Made by a program: the position numbers and the translations under genes
Notes under the pieces: generated by a model
What the model saw: only the letters and a program-made list of their open reading frames with translations
Database searches by the model: none
Told to the model about the DNA's origin: nothing
Source of the DNA: JAWHQP01 sp032586195
GTDB lineage: Bacteria > Pseudomonadota > Gammaproteobacteria > Enterobacterales > Pasteurellaceae
DNA length: 64,000 bases
Assembly: GCA_032586195.1 (NCBI GenBank)
Contig: JAWHQP010000004.1
Coordinates: forward strand, 186,001-250,000
Direction of reading: 5' to 3'
Shown here: piece by piece, positions 15,472 to 24,273 of the stretch
How the letters are laid out: each line of letters starts with the position of its first letter
Numbering within the stretch: the stretch's first letter is position 1

Positions 15472-16965
15472 TCAAAAAGTTTTACCGAATTCCAGATAAA
15501 CCCGGTTTTTATCATATTCCGCGAAAGGGTGATTACTGTCCGTCTGCTGATATGCCCAGGTTAACCGCGGTGTAATACCCAGCCAGTGCAGTTGACGGTG
15601 CCACAGGCTGAGCGTTATGCCAAATTCGCGGTTTTTCTGCTTTTCGGCATAAAATGGCGGAGCAAAAAAAGTACGCGATTTTGTCACCGCACTTTTATAA
15701 TGCCGATGTGCATAAGAAAGCTGTAAGCGGGTCGAAATACCTTTCCATTCCTGCCCCCAACCCAGTCGAATCCCCTCCCGCTGAAACGCATTGAATCCTT
15801 GCCGGGCATTTTTTCGGTAATAATCTGCCCCGATAAACCAATACTGCCGTGCATTCGGCATAAACAGTAATGTAGGCGAAACCACATAATAATTGCCGTC
15901 CAGGTAGGTTTTCCGTGTATAAACGCTGTGTCCGGTTTCAATATCTGCGGAAAACAGCCAGCGCGGACTAAGCCAATAACTGCCGACCACATGCCCGCCC
16001 ACCGTATTGGAATAACGGTGTAGCGTGCCTGTCATCGAGGCATTACGGGATTCACCGTTGGCATAAAGAAACTGTTCAAAGAACGGTTTTACGGCGATTT
16101 CAGCCCGCTGATTACGGTAACCTATGCCGACTTCCGCCCGGGCGGCAAACTCGTTATATTTTTTATTGTTCCAGAAATACTTGCCACGTCCTTCCAACGT
16201 GAATTGACTGAACCAACCTTGTACCAAAGACCATTTTTTATCCGCCGAAAAATAATAGCCGATACCTTCCGCGTGCTCCGGTTCTTCATCCGGTGTCCAG
16301 CCGTTTATCCGAGTACCTTTTTTCGGTGCGTTATTCACGTTTTCTTCATTTAAGTAGGTCACCGCGCCGCTGAACCGCCATTGATCCCGACTTAGCAACG
16401 CCTGTAAATACCGGTTGATAACATGTTGCAGCTCATGAGAAAGCGGTTCCGTTCTGAGTTTTTCAAATTGATCTGTTGCTGCTTCATTTTCTTGATTTTC
16501 AAATAATGCGATTGCCAGCTGAAAACGCACGGGAATCAATTTCGGCTGGGCGGCGATCAGTTCACGGTACAAGTGCACGGATTCGGCTAAATTTCCCTCG
16601 CCGCGGGCAACAATGGCTTCAGCCCATGTCATCAGTAATTTGTCTTGTTGATGTGCGGGCAGTTGTCGATAAATGGGCAGCAGTGCTTTCACTGCTGATG
16701 TATTGTTGTCATACAAGGCGGGAATTAACGCACGTACCAGCAAATCCGGTCGTTTTGCCAGTTCGGACGCATTAATGGTGAATTGCATTGATTTACGCAA
16801 AAGCTGAGGTGACACCGCGGGCGGCGTTACCGGTTTAAGCGGGGTAATCAGCGGTTTCTCTTCGGGGTTAACTTCTCTTATTGCAACTGTTGCTCCCATT
16901 GTCCAAGTTGAGCCGCCACAGAGTAAGAAAGTTAATAAGACTTTGGTTAAATAATTGATTTGCAT
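15472..16965 (-). CDS. Surface lipoprotein assembly modifier (Slam) family outer-membrane protein
   Basis: A 497-residue protein with a signal peptide, an N-terminal TPR-like helical domain (about 60-215, with HQQDKLLMTWAEAIVARGEGNLAE), and a C-terminal beta-barrel of alternating strands ending in EFGKTF with terminal Phe. This two-part layout is that of Slam (DUF560) proteins, which move TbpB-like lipoproteins across the outer membrane. The downstream lipoprotein is the likely client. Start: ATG 16965 opens the signal peptide; the Shine-Dalgarno is weak, and a longer frame to 17034 has no signal sequence at its start. Confidence 0.82.
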   Translation of the reverse strand: MQINYLTKVLLTFLLCGGSTWTMGATVAIREVNPEEKPLITPLKPVTPPAVSPQLLRKSMQFTINASELAKRPDLLVRALIPALYDNNTSAVKALLPIYRQLPAHQQDKLLMTWAEAIVARGEGNLAESVHLYRELIAAQPKLIPVRFQLAIALFENQENEAATDQFEKLRTEPLSHELQHVINRYLQALLSRDQWRFSGAVTYLNEENVNNAPKKGTRINGWTPDEEPEHAEGIGYYFSADKKWSLVQGWFSQFTLEGRGKYFWNNKKYNEFAARAEVGIGYRNQRAEIAVKPFFEQFLYANGESRNASMTGTLHRYSNTVGGHVVGSYWLSPRWLFSADIETGHSVYTRKTYLDGNYYVVSPTLLFMPNARQYWFIGADYYRKNARQGFNAFQREGIRLGWGQEWKGISTRLQLSYAHRHYKSAVTKSRTFFAPPFYAEKQKNREFGITLSLWHRQLHWLGITPRLTWAYQQTDSNHPFAEYDKNRVYLEFGKTF

Positions 16966-17049
16966 AAAATCCGTTTCAGTACAAAAAAATCGGTCGTATT
17001 TTACGCAAAAAAAAGAAGAATGCAAGCAAACCACCGGTATTCTTTTGAT

Positions 17050-17079
17050 AAAAACGCTCCAATTTTAACTTGTCGGAGC
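17050..17079 (-). terminator. Probable terminator of the UmuD-like gene
   Basis: On the minus strand GCTCC-14-GGAGC, then GTTTTTAT. The stem is short (5 bp) but the T run and position directly after the gene fit. Confidence 0.5.
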
Positions 17080-17095
17080 AGTTTTTATTGCCGGG

Positions 17096-17554
17096 TTAGG
17101 CAGCAAAACGCATACTGTTTCTCGGCTTAATCTGATGGATGGTGTTGGTTATTGTGCCGACAATCGGTAGTTCCGCCCAGTTTTTGGTTTTGATATTTTT
17201 CACCTTTGTACTGAGTGCGAAGAACACAAACTCATCATGTTCATGGGCAACCAGTTCAAAAATTTCCAATTTTCGTTGATGTTCGATAACAACCAGATCA
17301 CCGATATACAAATCATCGTTTTTTTCCACCACTAACATATCGCCCCGCTCAATGCCCCAGGCCAGCATGTCAGGATTGCTTACCCGAATAAAACAGGTTT
17401 GCTGCGGACGTTTAATGCAGTAAAGATTGAGATCTAATTTTTTGCTGAAACCGGCATTTTCTGTTTGTAAATCTTCATAAAGAGGCATCGGATGATACGA
17501 AAACAGCGTATCGTTTGCGATCATATCGTGGTGAGAGTAGGTTGCGCAGCTCAT
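17096..17554 (-). CDS. UmuD/LexA-like S24 domain protein lacking the catalytic Ser and Lys
   Basis: A 152-residue protein that aligns along UmuD without gaps over the core: KLDLNLYCIKRPQQTCFIRV matches the UmuD RIDLN...YFVKA block. At the nucleophile position UmuD has SGDSM, but this protein has SNPDM, so Ser is Asp62. The general-base Lys is Phe99. An Ala-Gly pair (34-35) remains where UmuD and LexA are cleaved. It therefore looks unable to cleave itself. GAGGA precedes the ATG. Two LexA boxes lie 26-67 bases upstream, so it should be SOS induced. No umuC-like gene is adjacent. It could act as a dominant partner for another UmuD/LexA protein or on a polymerase; the function is unknown. Confidence 0.78.
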   Translation of the reverse strand: MSCATYSHHDMIANDTLFSYHPMPLYEDLQTENAGFSKKLDLNLYCIKRPQQTCFIRVSNPDMLAWGIERGDMLVVEKNDDLYIGDLVVIEHQRKLEIFELVAHEHDEFVFFALSTKVKNIKTKNWAELPIVGTITNTIHQIKPRNSMRFAA

Positions 17555-17579
17555 ATTGTTTTCCTCAAAATGTAATTAT

Positions 17580-17595
17580 CTGGTTGTTTATACAG
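17580..17595. promoter_or_regulatory. LexA box 1 (CTGG-N8-ACAG)
   Basis: CTGGTTGTTTATACAG, one mismatch from CTGT-N8-ACAG, 26 bases upstream of the UmuD-like start. It is the start-proximal box of a tandem pair. Confidence 0.6.
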
Positions 17596-17605
17596 TTGTA
17601 TATTA

Positions 17606-17621
17606 CTGTATATGTGAACAG
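17606..17621. promoter_or_regulatory. LexA box 2 (CTGT-N8-ACAG, perfect)
   Basis: CTGTATATGTGAACAG matches the gammaproteobacterial LexA consensus at all eight fixed positions. Two boxes spaced 26 bp apart, centre to centre, suggest tight cooperative repression. Confidence 0.75.
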
Positions 17622-17822
17622 TTAGTCAAATAATATTTTATAAATAACGGAAAATATGATTTAACTGTTTCTTTTAGTTAGGAATTGCGATAATCTCACA
17701 ACGCTATGCAATCGGTTGCTAGAATTGGTAAACGAATCAGCAGTAAGATTGTCGGGAGATCGTTTCAGATCTGAATAATTAACGCAAATTATTTTGCACA
17801 ACATACCATAGTGTTATTTTTT

Positions 17823-19067
17823 ATGAATACTTCACGTTTTTTTTCTCTTTTTTTTCACGGAAGCCTAATCAAACGAATCTGTATCGGTTTGGTTTTAGGG
17901 ATTATCGTCGCTTTAATCTCGCCGGCTTTGAAAAGCGTCCTCGGTTTTAATCTGGCAAATGAAGTCGGTATTTTGGGACAGATTTTCGTTAAGTCTTTGC
18001 GTGCGGTTGCTCCTATTCTTGTCTTTGTGCTTGTTATTGCCGCTATTGTCAATAAAAAAATCGGCGGCAAAAGCAATATGAAAGATATCGTCGTACTCTA
18101 TGCATTGGGTACGTTTTTGGCTTCTTTAACCGCCGTAGTCGCAAGTTTTCTGTTCCCGAGTTCTATTGCTTTGGTCGTACAGGAAAACCAATTGACACCG
18201 CCGGGATCAGTGGGCGAAGTGTTAAAAAACGTATTGTTTAATGCATTGGATAATCCGGTTACCGCATTATTTAATGCCAACTTTATCGGTATTCTGGTGT
18301 GGGCGCTGGCTTTCGGGATTACGCTGCGTCATGCCGCCGATACCACAAAAACGGTGATGAACGATTTTTCCGAAGCGATTTCAAAAATCGTGCATTTCGT
18401 GATTGCGCTGGCGCCGTTCGGGGTATTCGGTCTGGTTGCGCAAACGTTGGCGGACAGAGGTTTCGACGCATTGGTCGGTTATATTCACTTATTGGTGGTG
18501 CTGGTCGGTGCAATGTTGTTTGTGGCCTTTGTGGTCAATCCGATCCTGGTCTATTGGAAAATCCGCCGCAATCCGTATCCGTTGGTGTGGAAATGTATCA
18601 GTGTAAGCGGTTTAACCGCATTTTTAACCCGCAGTTCGGCGGCCAATATTCCGGTTAATCTTGACTTGGCCAAACGTTTAAACCTGGACGAAGAAACCTA
18701 TTCGGTCTCCATTCCGTTAGGTTCGGTCATTAATATGGCCGGGGCGGCGATTACCGTGGCCGTGTTAACCTTGGCCGCGGTACATACGCTTAATATGCAG
18801 GTATCGTTCGGCAGTGCAATTTTATTGAGTGTTGTGGCGGCAATCTGCGGTGCGGGCGCGTCAGGCGTGGCGGGCGGTTCGTTATTATTGATTCCGCTGG
18901 CTTGCAGCCTATTCGGTATTCCGAATGACATCGCCGCACAGGTAATCGGTGTGGGCTTTATTATCAGCGTATTGCAGGATTCCACCGAAACAGCGCTGAA
19001 TTCCTCAACCGATGTGTTATTTACCGCGGCAGTGTGTATGTCGGACGAGTATAAAAAACAAGGTTAA
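17823..19067 (+). CDS. sstT: Serine/threonine:sodium symporter SstT
   Basis: DAACS-family transporter of 414 residues with about eight helices and two hairpin loops. SstT features are visible: the opening FFHGSLIKRICIGLVLGI, LRAVAPILVFVLV, the Ser-rich hairpin SSAANIPVNLDLAKRL and GAGASGVAGGSLLLIPLACSLFG. It imports serine and threonine with sodium. Start: ATG 17823 gives the family's normal N-terminus; a GTG at 17811 would add four residues. A good terminator follows at 19083. Confidence 0.93.
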   Translation: MNTSRFFSLFFHGSLIKRICIGLVLGIIVALISPALKSVLGFNLANEVGILGQIFVKSLRAVAPILVFVLVIAAIVNKKIGGKSNMKDIVVLYALGTFLASLTAVVASFLFPSSIALVVQENQLTPPGSVGEVLKNVLFNALDNPVTALFNANFIGILVWALAFGITLRHAADTTKTVMNDFSEAISKIVHFVIALAPFGVFGLVAQTLADRGFDALVGYIHLLVVLVGAMLFVAFVVNPILVYWKIRRNPYPLVWKCISVSGLTAFLTRSSAANIPVNLDLAKRLNLDEETYSVSIPLGSVINMAGAAITVAVLTLAAVHTLNMQVSFGSAILLSVVAAICGAGASGVAGGSLLLIPLACSLFGIPNDIAAQVIGVGFIISVLQDSTETALNSSTDVLFTAAVCMSDEYKKQG

Positions 19068-19082
19068 TTTTTCCTTTTATGC

Positions 19083-19120
19083 ATAAGCACTTTCTTGGTT
19101 AAAGAAGGTGCTTATTTTTT
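19083..19120 (+). terminator. Rho-independent terminator of sstT
   Basis: ATAAGCAC pairs with GTGCTTAT, extended by an inner TTCTT/AAGAA, followed by a run of T. It ends 15 bases before the modF start. Confidence 0.8.
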
Positions 19121-19134
19121 CCGGAGAATCTGAA

Positions 19135-20589
19135 ATGGCACGGCTTATTTTACACGAGGCGGAATTCCGCCTGCATAAAAATCTCCGATTGTCAGCACCG
19201 CACTTTGTCATCCGGCAAGGTGATTTCTGGGCGGTGATTGGCAGCAACGGCAGCGGTAAAACGGCTTTTTCCTTAGCGTTGGAAGGAAAACTCCGGCTTG
19301 AATCCGGCCGCTATGACAATCAATTCAACAAAGTGAGCCTGCTTTCCTTTGAAAAGCAACAGCGGATTTTGGAAGCCACTTTTAAGGATCGTAATAATGA
19401 TACCGTCAGCCCCGATGATTTCGGCAAAACCGCGCGCGAAACCATTTTATCGGGTTCGGATAAACAGGCGTTATGTGATTTTTATGCTCGGCGGCTGCAT
19501 ATCGGCGCGTTGCTGGAGCGCCCCTTTATGCAGCTTTCTACCGGCGAAAGCCGTAAGGTGTTGTTGGCTCAGACGCTGGTGAATGAACCCGATTTGTTGA
19601 TTTTAGATGAACCCTTTGCCGGGCTGGATCAACAATCGGTGCGGGACTGGCTGGCATTATTGAATGAATTATGGCATAAAATGACATTGGTGCTGATTGT
19701 GAACCGCTTTTCCGATATTCCGTCTGCGGCGACACACTTGGCCGTTTTAGATAATCGCCTGCTGGCGCTGGCGGATAAGCGGGAAGTCGTGGAAGCCCGG
19801 AGCGTTTATCAGCAACTAAAATATGCTGAACGGGCGGTGAATGTTTCCCTGCCCGAAAGTGCCGCCCCTTTGTTGCGTGTGGCGGAAGATCGGCCGGTAT
19901 TTGAACTGCGGAATGTCAGGGTGCAATACGGCGACAAGGTGATTTTAGATAAGCTGGATTGGACGGTGGAACCGCGACAGAATTGGTGGATTAAAGGCCC
20001 GAACGGGGCGGGAAAATCAACCCTGTTATCCCTGATTACCGGTGATCATCCGCAGGCGTTCGCCAATCATGTGATACTGTTTGGTAAACAGCGCGGTTCA
20101 GGCGAAACAGTTTGGGATATCAAGCAGAAAATCGGCTATGTCAGCAGTCAGCTGCACATGGATTATCGGATAAACTGCTCGGTGCTGGAGGTGATTGTGT
20201 CAGGCTTTTTTGACAGCGTGGGCGTGTATCGCCGGGTTCCCGATGCTTTGCGGATTAAAGCCATGCAATGGCTGGCCCGGTTGAACATGGCCGCGCTGGC
20301 CAACAAGCCGTTCCGCTCGTTGTCATGGGGTCAGCAGCGATTGCTGTTGATTACCCGGGCCATGGTCAAACATCCGCCTGTGCTGATTCTGGATGAACCG
20401 CTGCAGGGGCTGGACGGCATGAACCGCAAACTGGTGAAAAGCTTTATCGAACAGCTGGTAAACAACAGCCAAACCCAACTGCTGTTTGTTTCTCATCAGG
20501 ATCAGGACGCGCCGAACTGCATTAGCCATCTGTTTGAATTTATACCGCAAGGAGAAGGCTATATCTACCGTCAAAGTGCGGTGTCGTAA
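19135..20589 (+). CDS. modF: ModF-like protein with two ABC ATPase domains
   Basis: A 484-residue cytoplasmic protein with two ABC ATPase domains and no membrane helices. Domain 1: Walker A GSNGSGKTAF, signature STGESRKVLLA, Walker B LLILDEPFAGLD. Domain 2 (about 250-480): GPNGAGKSTLLSL, SWGQQRLLLI, VLILDEPLQGLD. Length and layout match ModF (PhrA) of the molybdate locus, whose precise role is unclear. Molybdate genes are not adjacent here, although the window encodes a molybdenum enzyme (FdnG). Start: ATG 19135 follows GGAG. The last residues (RQSAVS) are encoded by a USS at the stop codon. Confidence 0.85.
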   Translation: MARLILHEAEFRLHKNLRLSAPHFVIRQGDFWAVIGSNGSGKTAFSLALEGKLRLESGRYDNQFNKVSLLSFEKQQRILEATFKDRNNDTVSPDDFGKTARETILSGSDKQALCDFYARRLHIGALLERPFMQLSTGESRKVLLAQTLVNEPDLLILDEPFAGLDQQSVRDWLALLNELWHKMTLVLIVNRFSDIPSAATHLAVLDNRLLALADKREVVEARSVYQQLKYAERAVNVSLPESAAPLLRVAEDRPVFELRNVRVQYGDKVILDKLDWTVEPRQNWWIKGPNGAGKSTLLSLITGDHPQAFANHVILFGKQRGSGETVWDIKQKIGYVSSQLHMDYRINCSVLEVIVSGFFDSVGVYRRVPDALRIKAMQWLARLNMAALANKPFRSLSWGQQRLLLITRAMVKHPPVLILDEPLQGLDGMNRKLVKSFIEQLVNNSQTQLLFVSHQDQDAPNCISHLFEFIPQGEGYIYRQSAVS

Positions 20590-20769
20590 TCACGAGTTTT
20601 TTCATTGTACGGCAGTTGTACAAAAAACGAGGGTACGTTATACGGTCGGATGAAGAGCAAAACAATTATGGCAAGTACAATGAAAACCGACAAAACGTGT
20701 TTGCCGCTTGTTATTTGAACTAAAGGTAAATACAATGCGATTGCCTAATGGATTATAGAGGAAATAATT

Positions 20770-23700
20770 ATGTCTCAAATTTGGCGTATTCAAGGGTTTA
20801 TTGCATATCTGGCGATCGCGTTTTTAAACGCAAGTGTTGATCTCGCCCATAAGATTACGATTCAAAATGTCTTGCTGAAAAGTTATGACGGCAGTACGTT
20901 AGTTGTTACCACCGCAGTAGTGAACGCGATGATCCTACTGCCGTTTATTTTCTTGTTTTCACCCTCCGCTTGGATTAGTGACCGTTTTTTGCGTACCAAT
21001 GTGATTCGTTGGAGCTCGGTGGCTGGGGTGGCGATCAGCGTGCTGATCTGCCTGTGTTATTTCGCAGGGCAGTTCACCCTCGCCTTTGGGCTTACACTGG
21101 TTTTGGCGGTGCAGAGTGCGATTTACTCACCGGCAAAATACAGCATTATTAAATCAATGGTCGGTACGGAACAGTTGGGCATGGCGAACGGCATTATCCA
21201 AGCCCTGACGATTGTCGCCATTCTGTTTAGCTCGTTTGCGTTTTCGTTTTTCTTTGAAACCCATTATCTCGCCTCGGGTGATCCGGATGCGATTTTGCAA
21301 AGCGTATCTTATATCGGCGTGGCGTTGGTGGTGTTAAGCTCGCTTGAAATGTTATGTGCGTGGCGTATTCCGTATTATCCGCAGGGAGTTGAGGATACTC
21401 CGAAATTTTCAATCGGTAACTACCTTTCGTTACGTTATTTGCGTGAAAATCTGAAAGAAGTTCATACGAATAAAAATATTTGGTTGAGCATTATTGGTCT
21501 GAGCCTGTTCTGGGGCGTGTCGCAGGTGGTGGTTGCCAGTTTCCCAGCTCATTACAAAGCAGTGTTTGAAGCCGATAACGCAATGATTATTCAGGCGATT
21601 TTGGCCGTAAGCGGACTGGGCCTGATTGTGGGTTCAACAGTGGCGGGGCGCGCTTCCAAATTGCATATTGAACTCGGCATTGTGCCGGTCGGGGCACTCG
21701 GTATTTTCTGTTCATTGTTCGGTTTAACCTTTGCCACCGGCCATGGTTGGCTGGCTCTTTGTTCATTCGGCTTCGGCTTTTTTGGCGGATTATTTATCGT
21801 GCCGCTTAACGCGACCATTCAGTTTTTCGCCCCTGAGAAAACGAGCGGTCGGATTATGGCGGGTAATAATTTCGTACAAAATGTGCTGATGGTCGCCTTT
21901 TTGTTGTTGAGTATTCTGTTCGTTGAACTGAATATGTCAACTTCAGGCTTGTTTATTTTTGCCTCATTGGTCTGTTTAATCGGTAGTTTTTATGCAATGG
22001 CGCAACTGCCGCATTTGTTTACCCGTTTGTTACTGCTGCCGATTTTAAAAACCAGTTACCGCTTTAATGTAGAGGGATTGAAAAATTTGCCGCAAAGTGG
22101 AGGTGTGTTGTTGCTCGGCAACCATATTAGCTGGATTGACTGGATGGTATTGCAAGCGGCAAGTCCGCGTGCGATTAAATTTGTGATGTTCCGCCCGATT
22201 TATAATAAATGGTATCTTAACCGTTTCTTACGCCTGTTTAAGGTCATTCCGATTGGCGGCGGGGCGAGCCGGGAGTCTATCCAATATATTCGTGAGGCAT
22301 TACAACGCGGCGAGGTGGTAGCCTTGTTCCCTGAAGGACATATCAGTTACAACGGGCAAATTAACGAGTTCAAAAAGGGCTTTGAACATGTTTTGGAAGG
22401 ATTGGAAAATGTAACAACCGTGCCGTTTTATTTGCGTGGTTTGTGGGGTTCCAGTTTCTCACGTGCGGACAGTTTCTATAAATCACTCACCAGAAAACGC
22501 GGTAAGCGTGAAGTTTTGGTGGCGTTCGGCAAGCCTATTTATGGCTTTATTGATGCGGTGGCGATGAAACAGAAAGTGGTGGAACTGTCGTTTAGCTCGT
22601 GGGAACAGTTTATACAACGTCAAAAACCGTTAATGCACCACTGGCTGAATATGGTACGCGAATATCCGTTTAAAAATTCAGTGGCGGACGCGCAGGGTAT
22701 AACTCTCACCAATGTGAAATTCTTAGCGGCGGTAATGCTGTTTATCAAAGTATTACGGGCGGAATTAGGTGATCAGAAAAATGTAGGTGTGCTGTTGCCG
22801 AGTTCATCCGCCGCTGCGATTGTGAATATGGCGTTGCTCACAATGGGTAAAGTACCGGTGAATCTTAACTACACCTTAAGCCAGGAAACTATGGCAAAAG
22901 CGTTGCAAAAGGCGAATATAGCACGGGTGATTACGTCGGAAAAATTCTTACGAAAATTGACCAGTCGCGGCTTTGATTTTGAACAGCTGTTGGCCGATAA
23001 AGCATTATTTGCCGAACATATCAGTCAAAATATGACGAAATTTACCAGAGCAATGACGTTGCTCAGTGCGTTGTTCGCGCCAAAATGGTGGCTGAAAGCC
23101 CGTTATTTTGCCTGTGTGGAACTTAATGATACCGCAACCATTTTATTTAGCAGCGGTAGTGAAGGCGAACCGAAAGGCATTGAATTAAGCCATAAGAACT
23201 TGCTGACCAATATTAAGCAAATCAGCGAATTGCTTAATTTCCGCAAGGATGACGTGATTTTAAATTCCTTGCCGATTTTTCACAGTTTCGGCTTAACCGT
23301 TACGACCTTAATGCCGTTGTGTGAAGGCGTGAAAATGGTCAGTGCCCCTGATCCGACGGATGCCACAACGATTGGCAAATTGTGCGCGAAACATGGAGTG
23401 AGCATTTTGTTCGGCACATCCACGTTCTTCCGCCTTTATGCTAAAAGCAAAAAGATCGATCCACTGATGTTCGGTAATGTACGAATGATTGTGGCAGGCG
23501 CGGAAAAGCTAAAGGCGGACGTGAAAGAAGCATTTCGACTGAAATTCGGTTTGGACATTTACGAAGGCTACGGTACAACCGAAACCGCTCCGGTAGCTTC
23601 GGTCAATATGCCGAATATGCTCGATCCGGACACGCTTAAGGCCTTCACCTTTAACAAAGTCGGTTCGGTCGGCTTGCCTGTGCCGGGAACGATCATTAAA

Positions 23701-24222
23701 ATTGTTGATCCTGAGACCTTAGTCGAATTACCGACTAATACTGACGGCTTAATTATCATCGGTGGCGGACAGGTGATGAAGGGCTACTATAATGACGCGG
23801 AAAAAAACGCGGACGTGATTGTGGAATTAGACGGCATACGCTACTACAAAACGGGTGATAAAGGGCATATTGACGAACAGGGTTTTATTACCATTGTTGA
23901 TCGCTACTCTCGTTTTGCCAAAATAGGCGGAGAAATGATTAGCCTAGGCTTAATCGAGGAAAAACTCGCTCCTATTTTTGGCGAACAGACGCAATTTGCC
24001 GTCACTGCCGTCGCGGATGAGAAAAAGGGCGAAAGTGTGGTCTTACTGGTGAAATCAGCCCTTTCGCCTGATGAGTTGAGAACCTTGATCAAGGCCAGCG
24101 AATTACCGCCGATTATGCAACCGAGCGAGATTTTGCCGGTGGACGAAATTCCGTTGCTCGGTTCGGGCAAAGTCGATTTCAAAGGTGTCAAAGCCTTGGC
24201 AATGGCGAAACTTGTCGCATAA
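20770..24222 (+). CDS. aas: LplT-Aas fusion: lysophospholipid transporter, acyltransferase and acyl-ACP synthetase
   Basis: A single 1150-residue polypeptide. Residues 1-400 are a 12-helix MFS transporter of the LplT type. About 410-630 is a PlsC-type acyltransferase with the HX4D motif GNHISWIDWM (near 450) and FPEGHIS (near 520). About 660-1145 is an AMP-forming acyl-ACP synthetase with the P-loop FSSGSEGEPKG (near 790) and YGTTETAP (near 934). Together they flip lyso-phosphatidylethanolamine inward and re-acylate it. E. coli does this with two adjacent genes (lplT and aas). All three active-site sets look intact. AGAGGAAAT precedes the ATG. Confidence 0.93.
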   Translation: MSQIWRIQGFIAYLAIAFLNASVDLAHKITIQNVLLKSYDGSTLVVTTAVVNAMILLPFIFLFSPSAWISDRFLRTNVIRWSSVAGVAISVLICLCYFAGQFTLAFGLTLVLAVQSAIYSPAKYSIIKSMVGTEQLGMANGIIQALTIVAILFSSFAFSFFFETHYLASGDPDAILQSVSYIGVALVVLSSLEMLCAWRIPYYPQGVEDTPKFSIGNYLSLRYLRENLKEVHTNKNIWLSIIGLSLFWGVSQVVVASFPAHYKAVFEADNAMIIQAILAVSGLGLIVGSTVAGRASKLHIELGIVPVGALGIFCSLFGLTFATGHGWLALCSFGFGFFGGLFIVPLNATIQFFAPEKTSGRIMAGNNFVQNVLMVAFLLLSILFVELNMSTSGLFIFASLVCLIGSFYAMAQLPHLFTRLLLLPILKTSYRFNVEGLKNLPQSGGVLLLGNHISWIDWMVLQAASPRAIKFVMFRPIYNKWYLNRFLRLFKVIPIGGGASRESIQYIREALQRGEVVALFPEGHISYNGQINEFKKGFEHVLEGLENVTTVPFYLRGLWGSSFSRADSFYKSLTRKRGKREVLVAFGKPIYGFIDAVAMKQKVVELSFSSWEQFIQRQKPLMHHWLNMVREYPFKNSVADAQGITLTNVKFLAAVMLFIKVLRAELGDQKNVGVLLPSSSAAAIVNMALLTMGKVPVNLNYTLSQETMAKALQKANIARVITSEKFLRKLTSRGFDFEQLLADKALFAEHISQNMTKFTRAMTLLSALFAPKWWLKARYFACVELNDTATILFSSGSEGEPKGIELSHKNLLTNIKQISELLNFRKDDVILNSLPIFHSFGLTVTTLMPLCEGVKMVSAPDPTDATTIGKLCAKHGVSILFGTSTFFRLYAKSKKIDPLMFGNVRMIVAGAEKLKADVKEAFRLKFGLDIYEGYGTTETAPVASVNMPNMLDPDTLKAFTFNKVGSVGLPVPGTIIKIVDPETLVELPTNTDGLIIIGGGQVMKGYYNDAEKNADVIVELDGIRYYKTGDKGHIDEQGFITIVDRYSRFAKIGGEMISLGLIEEKLAPIFGEQTQFAVTAVADEKKGESVVLLVKSALSPDELRTLIKASELPPIMQPSEILPVDEIPLLGSGKVDFKGVKALAMAKLVA

Positions 24223-24273
24223 TTTGCAAATTTTTAACAGCTTACATTCTTAATCAATATAAGGAGATAAAAA

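Noticed and set aside
20601..20622. TTGTAC-GGCAG-TTGTAC direct repeat, also partly seen near 58868
   Set aside because: Too short and unlinked to a known factor; GCAGTTGTACAAA appears twice in the window but without a consistent position to a gene.
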